A stretch of 6,089 nt of DNA from Syntrophobacterales bacterium. GTDB lineage: Bacteria > Desulfobacterota > Desulfobaccia > Desulfobaccales > 0-14-0-80-60-11. How positions within the stretch are numbered: position 1 is the stretch's first letter; the number at the start of each line of letters is the position of its first letter. Both the position numbers and the translations under genes were made by a program. The stretch is from the NCBI GenBank assembly GCA_020052215.1, contig JAGVPN010000325.1:1-6089 (forward strand). Direction: 5' to 3'. The notes beneath the pieces are model-generated. The model searched no databases. It was not told the DNA's origin and saw nothing but the letters and a program-made list of their open reading frames with translations. This document shows, piece after piece, positions 1 through 6,038 of this stretch.

Positions 1-45
1 AAACTTTTCTTCGAACTCAGAGAGTGTCCGGGGGTAATCCTCCAT
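1..45 (-). CDS. IS1595-family (ISXO2-like) transposase, N-terminal fragment cut by the window edge
   Basis: Read on the minus strand from the ATG at 45-43, the 15 visible codons give MEDYPRTLSEFEEKF. This closely matches the start I know for IS1595/ISXO2-like transposases, where a MEDYP-TL-EFE--F opening precedes a zinc-ribbon domain and a DDE-type (DDNK/DDEK) catalytic core; those domains would lie beyond base 1. No clear Shine-Dalgarno sequence is visible upstream of the ATG. The same frame stays open back to a TGA about 36 bases upstream with no alternative ATG, which supports this start. The element's terminal inverted repeat should lie between 46 and roughly 165, but it cannot be identified with only one end in view. 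Whether the transposase is intact cannot be judged. The family call rests on a short but distinctive peptide. Confidence 0.72.
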   Translation of the reverse strand, partial: MEDYPRTLSEFEEKF

Positions 46-167
46 AACTAAAAATACTACATATTGTGGATACTGGAGTCAATTGAATACCCCCATAGAA
101 ATAATTTGGACAATCACGATATTTTCCATCTGGTTTTCACGCTCTGACCTGAAAAGTTCTTTAAATC

Positions 168-194
168 GGTGGCACAGGCTTTCCAGCCTGTGCC
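168..194 (+). repeat. GGTGGCACAG hairpin repeat, copy 1
   Basis: GGCACAGGCT (171-180) and AGCCTGTGCC (185-194) form a perfect 10-bp stem with a TTCC loop, preceded by GGT. The same family recurs inverted at 287-313 and directly at 391-415. The 14-base word TCGGTGGCACAGGC is identical at 166-179 and 389-402. Upstream, GAAAAGTT precedes both direct copies (151-158 and 372-379), so the repeat unit may extend about 17 bases 5' of the hairpin. It behaves like a REP-type palindromic repeat. Confidence 0.85.
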
Positions 195-206
195 GGCGCA
201 GTTTTT

Positions 207-255
207 ATAGGGCGGCCTGTGGCCGCCAGCATTCGGCGGGCACAGCCCGCCCTAT
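207..255. repeat. Two-armed palindromic element (REPIN-like cloverleaf)
   Basis: ATAG (207-210) pairs with CTAT (252-255) around two perfect 7-bp hairpins: GGCGGCC-TGT-GGCCGCC at 211-227 and GGCGGGC-ACA-GCCCGCC at 235-251, separated by AGCATTC. The second arm is the reverse complement of the first except for one base pair, which is swapped on both sides of the stem (C-G to G-C). This is the organisation of a REP doublet (REPIN): two related palindromes in opposite orientation that can fold into one structure. The element sits between copies 1 and 2 of the GGTGGCACAG hairpin family, which are themselves inverted relative to each other. Confidence 0.82.
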
Positions 256-286
256 GGAAAGTGCGTCAAGGAAGCAGGTTAGTCGT

Positions 287-313
287 GCACAGCCTGGAAA
301 GGCTGTGCCACCA
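287..313 (-). repeat. GGTGGCACAG hairpin repeat, copy 2 (inverted)
   Basis: GCACAGCC (287-294) pairs with GGCTGTGC (301-308) over 8 bp, with loop TGGAAA. The 3' flank CACCA (309-313) is the complement of the TGGTG that begins the family on the other strand. Read in reverse, its loop TTTCCA is identical to bases 180-185 of copy 1. The stem differs from copy 1 by one paired swap (GGC/GCC becomes GCC/GGC), so pairing is kept. Confidence 0.82.
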
Positions 314-390
314 GTCAATACCAGCTTTTCATGCTTTACGGGTGAGCCACAGGCCCATGAGGAACTGCCTTGAAAAGTTATTGGGAATTC

Positions 391-415
391 GGTGGCACAG
401 GCGTCTCGCCTGTGC
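391..415 (+). repeat. GGTGGCACAG hairpin repeat, copy 3
   Basis: GGTG is followed by GCACAGGCG (395-403), loop TCT, and CGCCTGTGC (407-415), a perfect 9-bp stem. The outer 8 bp are identical to copy 1, while the centre is changed from TTTCCA to GTCTC. The upstream flank TTCGGTGG and the more distant GAAAAGTT also match copy 1. This fits a dispersed repeat family whose stem is conserved and whose loop varies. Confidence 0.83.
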
Positions 416-623
416 ATGATAAAGGTGCGCAGTGCGTACCCTGAGCCAGGACCCCGGCCAGGGCTTTAGCCCCGCCCCTCTCACCTCCCCCGCCTTCTTT
501 TCCGTCCTCAACCCCGGAAATTAAACCGGTGGAAGGTTCGTGCCGATACATAACCTGGGGGGCGAGATTTCTTTGGGGGGTCTGGGTTTGTCATACCGGC
601 TTAGCGCTCAATGGACAATTTTT

Positions 624-651
624 GTAGGGGGGCACCTAGGTGTCCCCCTAC
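624..651. repeat. 28-bp near-perfect palindrome (GTAGGGGGGCAC...)
   Basis: Bases 624-637 (starting GTAGGGGGGCACCT) pair with 638-651 across their full length, with a single G-T at 632/643 and no spacer. This can be a cruciform in DNA, or an RNA hairpin with a 10-12 bp stem. There is no T-run directly after it, so it is not a typical intrinsic terminator. Short G5-C5 palindromes ending in CTAC are familiar dispersed elements in several bacterial groups, and I read this as one of them. Confidence 0.75.
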
Positions 652-699
652 GTTTCGTCTGTATATTTTTGACCGCAGCTCGGCATCAGGTCCAGGTCC

Positions 700-715
700 G
701 GGCGCAGTTGCGCCC
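700..715. repeat. Short hairpin GGGCGCA/TGCGCCC
   Basis: GGGCGCA (700-706) and TGCGCCC (709-715) are perfectly complementary across a GT centre. As an RNA the last pair would open to give a 6-bp stem with a 4-base loop. It lies between the 28-bp palindrome and the leader of the large gene. It may be a remnant of another dispersed repeat, since no function can be read from it alone. Confidence 0.5.
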
Positions 716-821
716 TGGGTAATTCTCCCGGGCTAAACTCAGAAGCTCAGCCAACGGTTTTCAGTAGATCTACGGATTTACTCCGGATGGATTTTTGCCA
801 AGATATGCTCATAAGGATAGG

Positions 822-939
822 TGGGATGCTGACTGAGTGGCCGGCGCCAAATTGGCGCCAACAGCGTGGGAGGGTAAAGATCCCGGCTCGAGGCCGAGGT
901 CGCCGCACCAGCCAGTCCCACGCAAGCAGGGCGATCCCA
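822..939 (+). promoter_or_regulatory. Candidate structured 5' leader (three-way junction) of the diguanylate cyclase gene
   Basis: Three stems can form together. P1 is TGGGAT-GC (822-829) with GC-G-ATCCCA (931-939), with one bulged G at 933. P2 is GGCGCCA/TGGCGCC (843-849/853-859) with loop AAT. P3 is GCGTGGGA/TCCCACGC (864-871/916-923) around a 44-base apical region that can hold smaller helices. The joining strands are 13, 4 and 7 bases. The last one, 924-930, is the probable Shine-Dalgarno sequence, and P1 closes on the A of the ATG. This geometry suits control of translation by an RNA switch or a protein binding the RNA. The class is unknown to me, and the pairing was found by eye without energy calculation. 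The 17-bp palindrome of P2 could instead be a protein operator. Confidence 0.45.
924..930 (+). promoter_or_regulatory. Ribosome binding site fixing the start at 939
   Basis: AAGCAGG differs from the ideal AAGGAGG at one base and ends 8 bases before ATG 939, a normal spacing. It supports 939 over the upstream in-frame GTG at 837 and over ATG 963, where AGGGA lies only 3 bases from the codon. Confidence 0.65.
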
Positions 940-3900
940 TGACCAGCTTTTTCCAGGGACAGATGGATTACATCTTCTTCTTTTACGGCCTGGCCTTTAT
1001 CGGTTTGGGGGTGGTTGCCTACATCCTCTCCAAAGAGGTCAACCAGCGGCTGCCCTGGGTTTGGCTGGCCCTCTTCGGCTTCACCCACGGGACCAACGAG
1101 TGGTTGGATCTGATGGCCCTGGTCGGGGAGGACGGGATGTGGTTTGGGGCCCTGCGGTGGGCCGCCATGACCGCCTCTTTCCTCTGCCTGGTGGAATTCG
1201 GCCGTCTCAGCTTGATTCAACGGCGGGGCCGGGGGCCGGGGCGCTGGCTCTTGGTCGTCTTGGCCCTGGCCGCCGGCCTGGGGGCCCTGGATGGCTGGAG
1301 CGGCTTGAACGCCACCAGCCGCTATTTCCTGGGCCTGGTGGGCAGCCTGGGAGCCGGGTGGGCGCTCTTCGCCGAAGCGCGCCGGACCGATTCCCAGTGC
1401 CGCCCCTCGCTGCTGGCCGGCGGCGTCGGTTTCATCCTCTACGGCCTGGCCACCGGCTTGGTGGTCCCCCAGGCCGGGTTCTGGCCGGCCGCGGTGGTAA
1501 ACTACGAGTCCTTCACCAGCCTCACGGGCCTGCCCGTCCAGTTGGTGCGGGGTCTGCTGGCGGTGTGGATCGCCGCCATGAGTGTGGGCTATTTTCAGGC
1601 GGCGCAATCCAAGGGCTATGAACGCTGTCACCGCTACCGGGCCCGCTACCTGTATGTCGTGGTTGCGGCCCTGGCGGTCATCCTGGCCGGCGGCTGGCTT
1701 CTGACCCAATCCCTGGGCGACCTGGCCGGGCAGCAGGTGCGGAAAGATGGCCTGGCCCACAATCAACTCGCCATACAACGCCTGGCTTTCGAATTGGAGC
1801 AAGCCGAAGAAGCGGTCAGGTCCATGTCCGGCTCCCCCTGGATCGCCCCGGCCCTGGAGTCGAGTTCCCCCCAGACCCTGGCCCAGGCCAACGCGGTGCT
1901 GGACCGGTATCAACAGCGCTTCGGGGCTTCGGTGGCCTACCTTATGGATGCCTCCGGCGCCACCATCGCCTCCTCCAACCGGGGCGACCCGGATAGCTTC
2001 GTGGGACAAAAATACGCCTTCCGGCCCTACTTTCAGGAAGCCCTGGCAGGTAAAACCGGGCGCTACTTCGCCCTGGGAGTTACCTCGAAAAAACGGGGGT
2101 TTTATGCCTCCCACCCGGTTAATGACCCGACTGGGAAGGTCATCGGGGTGGCGGTTTTTAAGATCACCCTGAATCGTTTTCAACAAAATCTGCGGGAATT
2201 TGATCCTGCCTTCCTCATCGACCCCCATGGCATCGTGTTTGTGGCCAGCCGCCCCGACTTGGATTATCACAGCCTGTGGCCGCTAGTGGTCAACGACCCG
2301 GGCGGCTTCCTGATCCAATATGGGACCGACCGCTTCACCCCCATCTTTTCCCAGCCCCTCGTTGACGAAGCCCGAGCAGACTTTGCCGGGAAGCGCTATG
2401 TAATTACCCGGCAAAATATCGGCGCGGTCATCGCCCCGGGCTGGGCCCTGGTGAATTTGGAGTCGTTCAACCTCGTCATGCACTACCGCCTTATGGGCAT
2501 TGTCACAGCTTTAATTCTGGTGTTTTTAACCCTGGTCTTTGTCGGCACCAACCTGTCCCTCCGGGAAGGGGCCAACCGGATCATGGCCTCCGAGGCCCGT
2601 TTCCGGGCCATGTTTGACGCGGCCCCCGAGGCGGTGTTTGTATTTGACCCGGAAAGCCGCCGGATTCAGGACGCCAATCCCTTTATGGCCCAATGGCTGG
2701 GGTACGGCCCGGAAGAACTCGTCAACCTGGAGATCGACAAAGTCATGATGCCGGACCCCCTGGGAGCGGGGGAAGAGGGGGCCGGGGAAGGCCCGGATAG
2801 TCAGACCGGCGCCGCAGCCCGCCGTTATCAAAGAAAAGATGGTTCTCTGGTGGATGTGGAGTGCACTGAGGCCGACATTCTCCATGGGGATCATCTTCGC
2901 AAGATCGTGTTTGTCCGGGATACTACCGAGCGCAAGCAGGCCGAGGCCGAGCTGAAGGAATCACTGTCCCTCTACAAGGCCACCCTGGAGTCCACCGCCG
3001 ACGGCCTCATAGTGGTTAACCGGCAAGGGCGGATAGTGAGCGCCAACCAAAAGTTTAGAGAGTTGTGGCGCATTCCTGAGGACATTGTCGCTTCCCGGGA
3101 TGATGATAGAGCCCTCGCTTATGTCGTGGATCAACTGGTTGATCCTCAAGGCTTCTTGCAGAGGGTGAGGGAGCTTTACGACCAGCCAGCCGCCGAGAGC
3201 TTCGACATGCTGGACTTTAAAGATGGCCGCGTGTTTGAACGTTATTCCAAGCCCCAGTATCTGGATACCCAGATCGTGGGCCGGGTCTGGAGTTTCCGGG
3301 ACGTCACCGCCCGCCGCCAGGCCGAAAACGAGGTCAGGGAGGCCAAAGAATACCTGGAAAATATCCTGGCGAACTCCGCCGACCCCATCGGCATCGTGGA
3401 CCAGCGCGGCAGGATCATCCAATGGAATAAAGCTGCTGAGAAGGTATACGGCTATTCTTTCGATGAGCTGGAAGGAGAATCTTCCTTTGAGCTTTATGCC
3501 GATAAAGATGAACTCGAAGGAATTTTGACCCAATTGCGCCGGGACGGCTCGGTCCGCGGCTATGACATCCATATGAAGAAAAAGGATGGGAGCATTGCGC
3601 CCTTTGCCCTGTCCATCAATCTCCTATATGACCGCCACCAGAAGGCCATCGGCAGTGTGACCGTCGCCCGGGACCTCAGTGAGATCAAAAAGGCCCTGGA
3701 TGATCTGGCCACCGTCAATCAGCAACTGCAGCATGAGGTCACCGAGCGCCAGCAGATAGAGGTTGAACTGGCCTGGGACGCCAGGGTCAACGCCTCCATC
3801 GCCGATTTATCCCGGGCGCTGCTGACCTCATTGCCCTTGGAGGACATCGTTTCGTTAGTTTCCCAACACGCCAAAAATCTCACCGACAGCCCCCGGGCTT

Positions 3901-5732
3901 TTTGCGGCTTCATCAGTCCCCAGACCGGGGCCCTGGTGTTGCCGTCCGTAGGTCAGGAGGCTTGCGGAGTTGAAGAGAAAACCGTCGTATTCCATAAATT
4001 CGGCGGGCTCTGGGGCTGGGTCCTGGAACACGGCCAGCCGCTCTTGACCAACCACCCTTCGGAGGATCCCCGGGCCGCCGGCGCCCCGCCGGGGCATTTT
4101 CCTATCCACCGTTTTCTCTCGGTGCCGGCCATCATCGACGATGAGCTGGTGGGGCAGATCGGCCTGGCCAACGCCCCCCGGGATTACACCGCCCGGGATC
4201 AGGAGGTCTGCGAACGGCTATCCAGGCTTCTGGCCATGGCGATTCATCGGCATCGGTTGGACGAGACCTTGAGGGAAAGTGAAAGCGGCCTCCAGACCAT
4301 CCTGGATAACGTCCAGACCGGGGTGCTGATCGTTGACCCCGAAACTCATGTGATCGTGGACGCCAACCCGGTGGCTGTGGGGCTGTTCGGCGCCCCCAAA
4401 GAACAGATTGTCGGCTCCGAATGCAGCCGCTTCATCTGCCGGCCGGAGCATGGGAAATGCGCCGTTACTGATCTGGGGGAGACGGTGGTCAATGCCGAGC
4501 GGGTGCTGCAACGGCCCGATGGGGGAAACCTCTGGGTGATGCAGACGGTGGTCAAGGTAGCATTGCAAGGTAAAGAGCGCCTCCTGGAAAGCTATGTGGA
4601 CATCACCGAGCGCCGGCAATGGGAGGAGGCCATCCAAACCACCAACGACAAGCTGCATGCCCTGGTGGCCCAGGTGGAGGAGCGCAACCGCACCATGAGC
4701 CTGGCCAATGAAATGGCCGATATGCTCCAGGCTTGCCAGGCTTCGGAAGAAGCTTATAAGGCCATCGAGTATTTTATGCCCAGGCTTTTCCCGGATGATG
4801 CGGGGGCCCTGTACATGCTCAATAATTCCCGGAACCTCTACGAGACCGTGGCCAGTTGGGGCCAGACCCCGTTGGCGGTCCCGCTCTTCGCCCCGGATGA
4901 ATGCTGGTCGGTGCGGCGCGGCCGGCTCCACAAGGTGGAAAATCTGCAGGAGACCCTTGGCTGCTCCCACGTGACCGAGGCTGTTCCCGGCGGCTATCTG
5001 TGCGTGCCCCTGATCGCCCAAGGGGAAACCCAGGGGGTGTTTCACCTCCGGCCGGCGCCCCCCACCGAAGCGCAAACCCCAGAACTGGCGGCCGTCAAAG
5101 ACCAGTTGGCCGTGACGGTGGCCGAAGATTTGGCCCTGGCCCTGGCCAATTTGAGACTCCGAGAGACCCTGCGCAACCAGGCCATCCGCGACCCCCTCAC
5201 CGGCCTGTTCAACCGCCGCTACCTGGAGGAGACCATGGAGCGGGAGCTTACCCGGGTCAAGCGCCAGGGGATACCCCTGGGCGTGATCATGATGGATCTG
5301 GACCATTTTAAGCAGTACAACGACACCTTCGGCCACAGTGCCGGGGATGAACTGCTGAGCGCCCTGGGAATTCTGCTCAAAAACCATATCCGGGGGGAGG
5401 ACATCGCCTGCCGCTATGGCGGGGAAGAATTTTTGCTCATCCTGTCCGGGGCCTCGGTTGCCATTGCCCTGGACCGGGCCGAAAGTTTGCGTCAAGCCGT
5501 CAGGGAGATGCATCAGGGCTACCAGGGTCTGAAACCCATCACCCTCTCTTTGGGCGTGGCCGTTTATCCCGACCACGGCGACACCGGCTTGCAACTTATC
5601 CGGTCGGCCGACGCCGCCCTCTACCGGGCCAAAAAGGCCGGCCGAAACCTGGTGATGTTAGCTGAACATGCTGAAGAAACCATTACGGCGGAACCGCCGA
5701 CCTCGCCACCTTACCAGGCGGAGATCAGCTAA
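939..5732 (+). CDS. Membrane-anchored multi-sensor diguanylate cyclase (dCache-PAS3-GAF-PAS-GAF-GGDEF)
   Basis: The predicted protein (1597 aa) converts two GTP to cyclic di-GMP on the cytoplasmic side of the inner membrane. Numbered from ATG 939, eight likely membrane segments span about 12-256 in an unnamed multi-pass module. A dCache sensor (about 263-514) follows, with RPYF at 362-365 and RGFYASHPV at 386-394, resembling DctB-like sensors; a ninth segment closes it at 517-537. The cytoplasm holds PAS1 551-663, PAS2 676-794, PAS3 803-915, GAF1 952-1103, PAS4 1114-1224 and GAF2 1255-1403, joined by helical linkers. GGDEF follows at 1415-1572 with [10 protein letters not shown] (1418-1427), DLDHFK (from 1453), GGEEF (1494-1498) and the inhibitory I-site RGED (1485-1488). 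No EAL or HD-GYP domain is present. An in-frame GTG at 837 would add 34 residues, but that stretch is Pro/Arg-rich and overlaps the leader. Enzyme class is near certain; signals are inferred. Confidence 0.95.
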   Translation: MTSFFQGQMDYIFFFYGLAFIGLGVVAYILSKEVNQRLPWVWLALFGFTHGTNEWLDLMALVGEDGMWFGALRWAAMTASFLCLVEFGRLSLIQRRGRGPGRWLLVVLALAAGLGALDGWSGLNATSRYFLGLVGSLGAGWALFAEARRTDSQCRPSLLAGGVGFILYGLATGLVVPQAGFWPAAVVNYESFTSLTGLPVQLVRGLLAVWIAAMSVGYFQAAQSKGYERCHRYRARYLYVVVAALAVILAGGWLLTQSLGDLAGQQVRKDGLAHNQLAIQRLAFELEQAEEAVRSMSGSPWIAPALESSSPQTLAQANAVLDRYQQRFGASVAYLMDASGATIASSNRGDPDSFVGQKYAFRPYFQEALAGKTGRYFALGVTSKKRGFYASHPVNDPTGKVIGVAVFKITLNRFQQNLREFDPAFLIDPHGIVFVASRPDLDYHSLWPLVVNDPGGFLIQYGTDRFTPIFSQPLVDEARADFAGKRYVITRQNIGAVIAPGWALVNLESFNLVMHYRLMGIVTALILVFLTLVFVGTNLSLREGANRIMASEARFRAMFDAAPEAVFVFDPESRRIQDANPFMAQWLGYGPEELVNLEIDKVMMPDPLGAGEEGAGEGPDSQTGAAARRYQRKDGSLVDVECTEADILHGDHLRKIVFVRDTTERKQAEAELKESLSLYKATLESTADGLIVVNRQGRIVSANQKFRELWRIPEDIVASRDDDRALAYVVDQLVDPQGFLQRVRELYDQPAAESFDMLDFKDGRVFERYSKPQYLDTQIVGRVWSFRDVTARRQAENEVREAKEYLENILANSADPIGIVDQRGRIIQWNKAAEKVYGYSFDELEGESSFELYADKDELEGILTQLRRDGSVRGYDIHMKKKDGSIAPFALSINLLYDRHQKAIGSVTVARDLSEIKKALDDLATVNQQLQHEVTERQQIEVELAWDARVNASIADLSRALLTSLPLEDIVSLVSQHAKNLTDSPRAFCGFISPQTGALVLPSVGQEACGVEEKTVVFHKFGGLWGWVLEHGQPLLTNHPSEDPRAAGAPPGHFPIHRFLSVPAIIDDELVGQIGLANAPRDYTARDQEVCERLSRLLAMAIHRHRLDETLRESESGLQTILDNVQTGVLIVDPETHVIVDANPVAVGLFGAPKEQIVGSECSRFICRPEHGKCAVTDLGETVVNAERVLQRPDGGNLWVMQTVVKVALQGKERLLESYVDITERRQWEEAIQTTNDKLHALVAQVEERNRTMSLANEMADMLQACQASEEAYKAIEYFMPRLFPDDAGALYMLNNSRNLYETVASWGQTPLAVPLFAPDECWSVRRGRLHKVENLQETLGCSHVTEAVPGGYLCVPLIAQGETQGVFHLRPAPPTEAQTPELAAVKDQLAVTVAEDLALALANLRLRETLRNQAIRDPLTGLFNRRYLEETMERELTRVKRQGIPLGVIMMDLDHFKQYNDTFGHSAGDELLSALGILLKNHIRGEDIACRYGGEEFLLILSGASVAIALDRAESLRQAVREMHQGYQGLKPITLSLGVAVYPDHGDTGLQLIRSADAALYRAKKAGRNLVMLAEHAEETITAEPPTSPPYQAEIS

Positions 5733-5760
5733 TACCAATAAGCAATCAAAAGACTATTTT

Positions 5761-5841
5761 TGTCATTCTGAGCGCAGCGAAGAATCTCTCTTTTTAAGCC
5801 ACCGAGATTCTTCACTCCGCTACGCTCCGTTCAGAATGACA
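5761..5841. repeat. 81-bp inverted repeat of the widespread TGTCATTCTGA family
   Basis: TGTCATTCTGA (5761-5771) is perfectly complementary to TCAGAATGACA (5831-5841). Inside it, GAAGAATCTC (5779-5788) pairs perfectly with GAGATTCTTC (5804-5813). The intervening arms are GC-rich and partly complementary. This word pair belongs to a very common dispersed palindromic repeat in bacterial genomes, probably a small non-autonomous element. It encodes no enzyme, so any mobilisation would need a transposase in trans. It begins 28 bases after the stop of the large gene. Confidence 0.85.
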
Positions 5842-5910
5842 TTAATATTCATAGTTTTTTGACCGCAACTTATAGCGGTTGCCAAAAGTTCTTTCCGATT
5901 GCTGATTTTC

Positions 5911-5944
5911 AAATCCCCCTAAATCCCCCTTTTTCAAAGGGGGA
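5911..5944. repeat. AAATCCCCCT tandem word plus TCCCCCTTT/AAAGGGGGA hairpin
   Basis: AAATCCCCCT occurs twice in tandem (5911-5920, 5921-5930). The second copy starts a 9-bp perfect stem, TCCCCCTTT (5924-5932) with AAAGGGGGA (5936-5944), and loop TTC. This is a recognisable member of a common dispersed repeat. A longer relative lies 23 bases downstream at 5968-5990. Confidence 0.8.
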
Positions 5945-5967
5945 CTTTAATAGCAATTCCTTGTAGT

Positions 5968-5990
5968 TCCCCCCTTTTCTAAAGGGGGGA
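5968..5990. repeat. TCCCCCCTTT/AAAGGGGGGA hairpin
   Basis: A perfect 10-bp stem (5968-5977 with 5981-5990) with loop TCT. It is the same design as the preceding hairpin with one extra C-G pair and a different loop, so both stems have been kept although their lengths differ. No T-run follows (TAGTGTTATG), so it is probably not a terminator. Confidence 0.78.
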
Positions 5991-6038
5991 TAGTGTTATG
6001 TTTCATAAAAACCTTTTAAAAGTAATTCTTTTATGGTA

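Larger units (their letters stand above)
46..822. other. Gene-free, repeat-rich intergenic region
   Basis: I see no credible gene in this stretch. The short open frames on both strands run through palindromes and give Arg/Pro/Cys-rich peptides with no recognisable domain. Bases 46-165 are AT-rich and probably include the end of the insertion sequence whose transposase starts at 45. From 168 the region is a series of hairpin repeats, listed separately. Between them are small symmetric words: GGGCT-TT-AGCCC at 461-472 and the 10-bp palindrome GTAGATCTAC at 764-773. Any promoter of the large gene should lie in about 740-822. A TTGCCA at 795-800 is followed 17 bases later only by TAGGTG, so I do not call a promoter. 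Confidence 0.7.

Noticed and set aside
168..415. CRISPR array suggested by repeated words
   Set aside because: Copies are few, irregularly spaced, of mixed orientation and self-complementary, with no spacer-repeat rhythm and no cas gene.
205..419. Small open frames on both strands (for example one starting MHRRDACAT)
   Set aside because: They are translations of the hairpin repeats. This HRRDACAT-type peptide is a familiar artefact of that repeat.
540..722. 60-codon plus-strand open frame
   Set aside because: It runs through the 28-bp palindrome and the 700-715 hairpin, has no RBS, and looks like translated spacer.
829..864. Hammerhead ribozyme suggested by CTGACTGAG before a stem
   Set aside because: The core needs CUGAUGA and GAAA around the stem; here the strand after the stem is AACA, so the catalytic core is not present.
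837..938. 34-residue N-terminal extension of the cyclase from the GTG at 837
   Set aside because: No good RBS for 837, no hydrophobic or conserved features, and the stretch coincides with the structured leader. ATG 939 has AAGCAGG at 8 bases.
864..938. Possible cobalamin or c-di-GMP (GEMM) riboswitch, from words such as GGGTAAAGATCC, GCCAG and CACGCAAGCAGGGC
   Set aside because: The B12 core (GGTG, CCCGC-ACTGT) and B12 box are missing, and the GEMM partner GACGCAAAGCC and its helix order are absent. Only scattered words match.
747..2270. 507-codon open frame on the minus strand opposite the start of the cyclase gene
   Set aside because: It is Gly/Gln/Pro/His-rich with no recognisable domain and mirrors the GC-rich codon use of the plus-strand gene, whose domains are clear throughout. 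A shadow frame.
4218..5594. 458-codon open frame on the minus strand opposite GAF2-GGDEF
   Set aside because: The same composition artefact; it covers DNA that encodes an unmistakable GGDEF domain on the plus strand.
5761..5860. Intrinsic terminator of the cyclase gene
   Set aside because: The hairpin is a dispersed repeat with a long imperfect interior, and T6 lies 14 bases after the stem instead of directly behind it.
5668..5862. 64-codon plus-strand open frame ending in a CHSERSEES-type peptide
   Set aside because: It overlaps the end of the cyclase gene in another frame and then translates the inverted repeat at 5761-5841.
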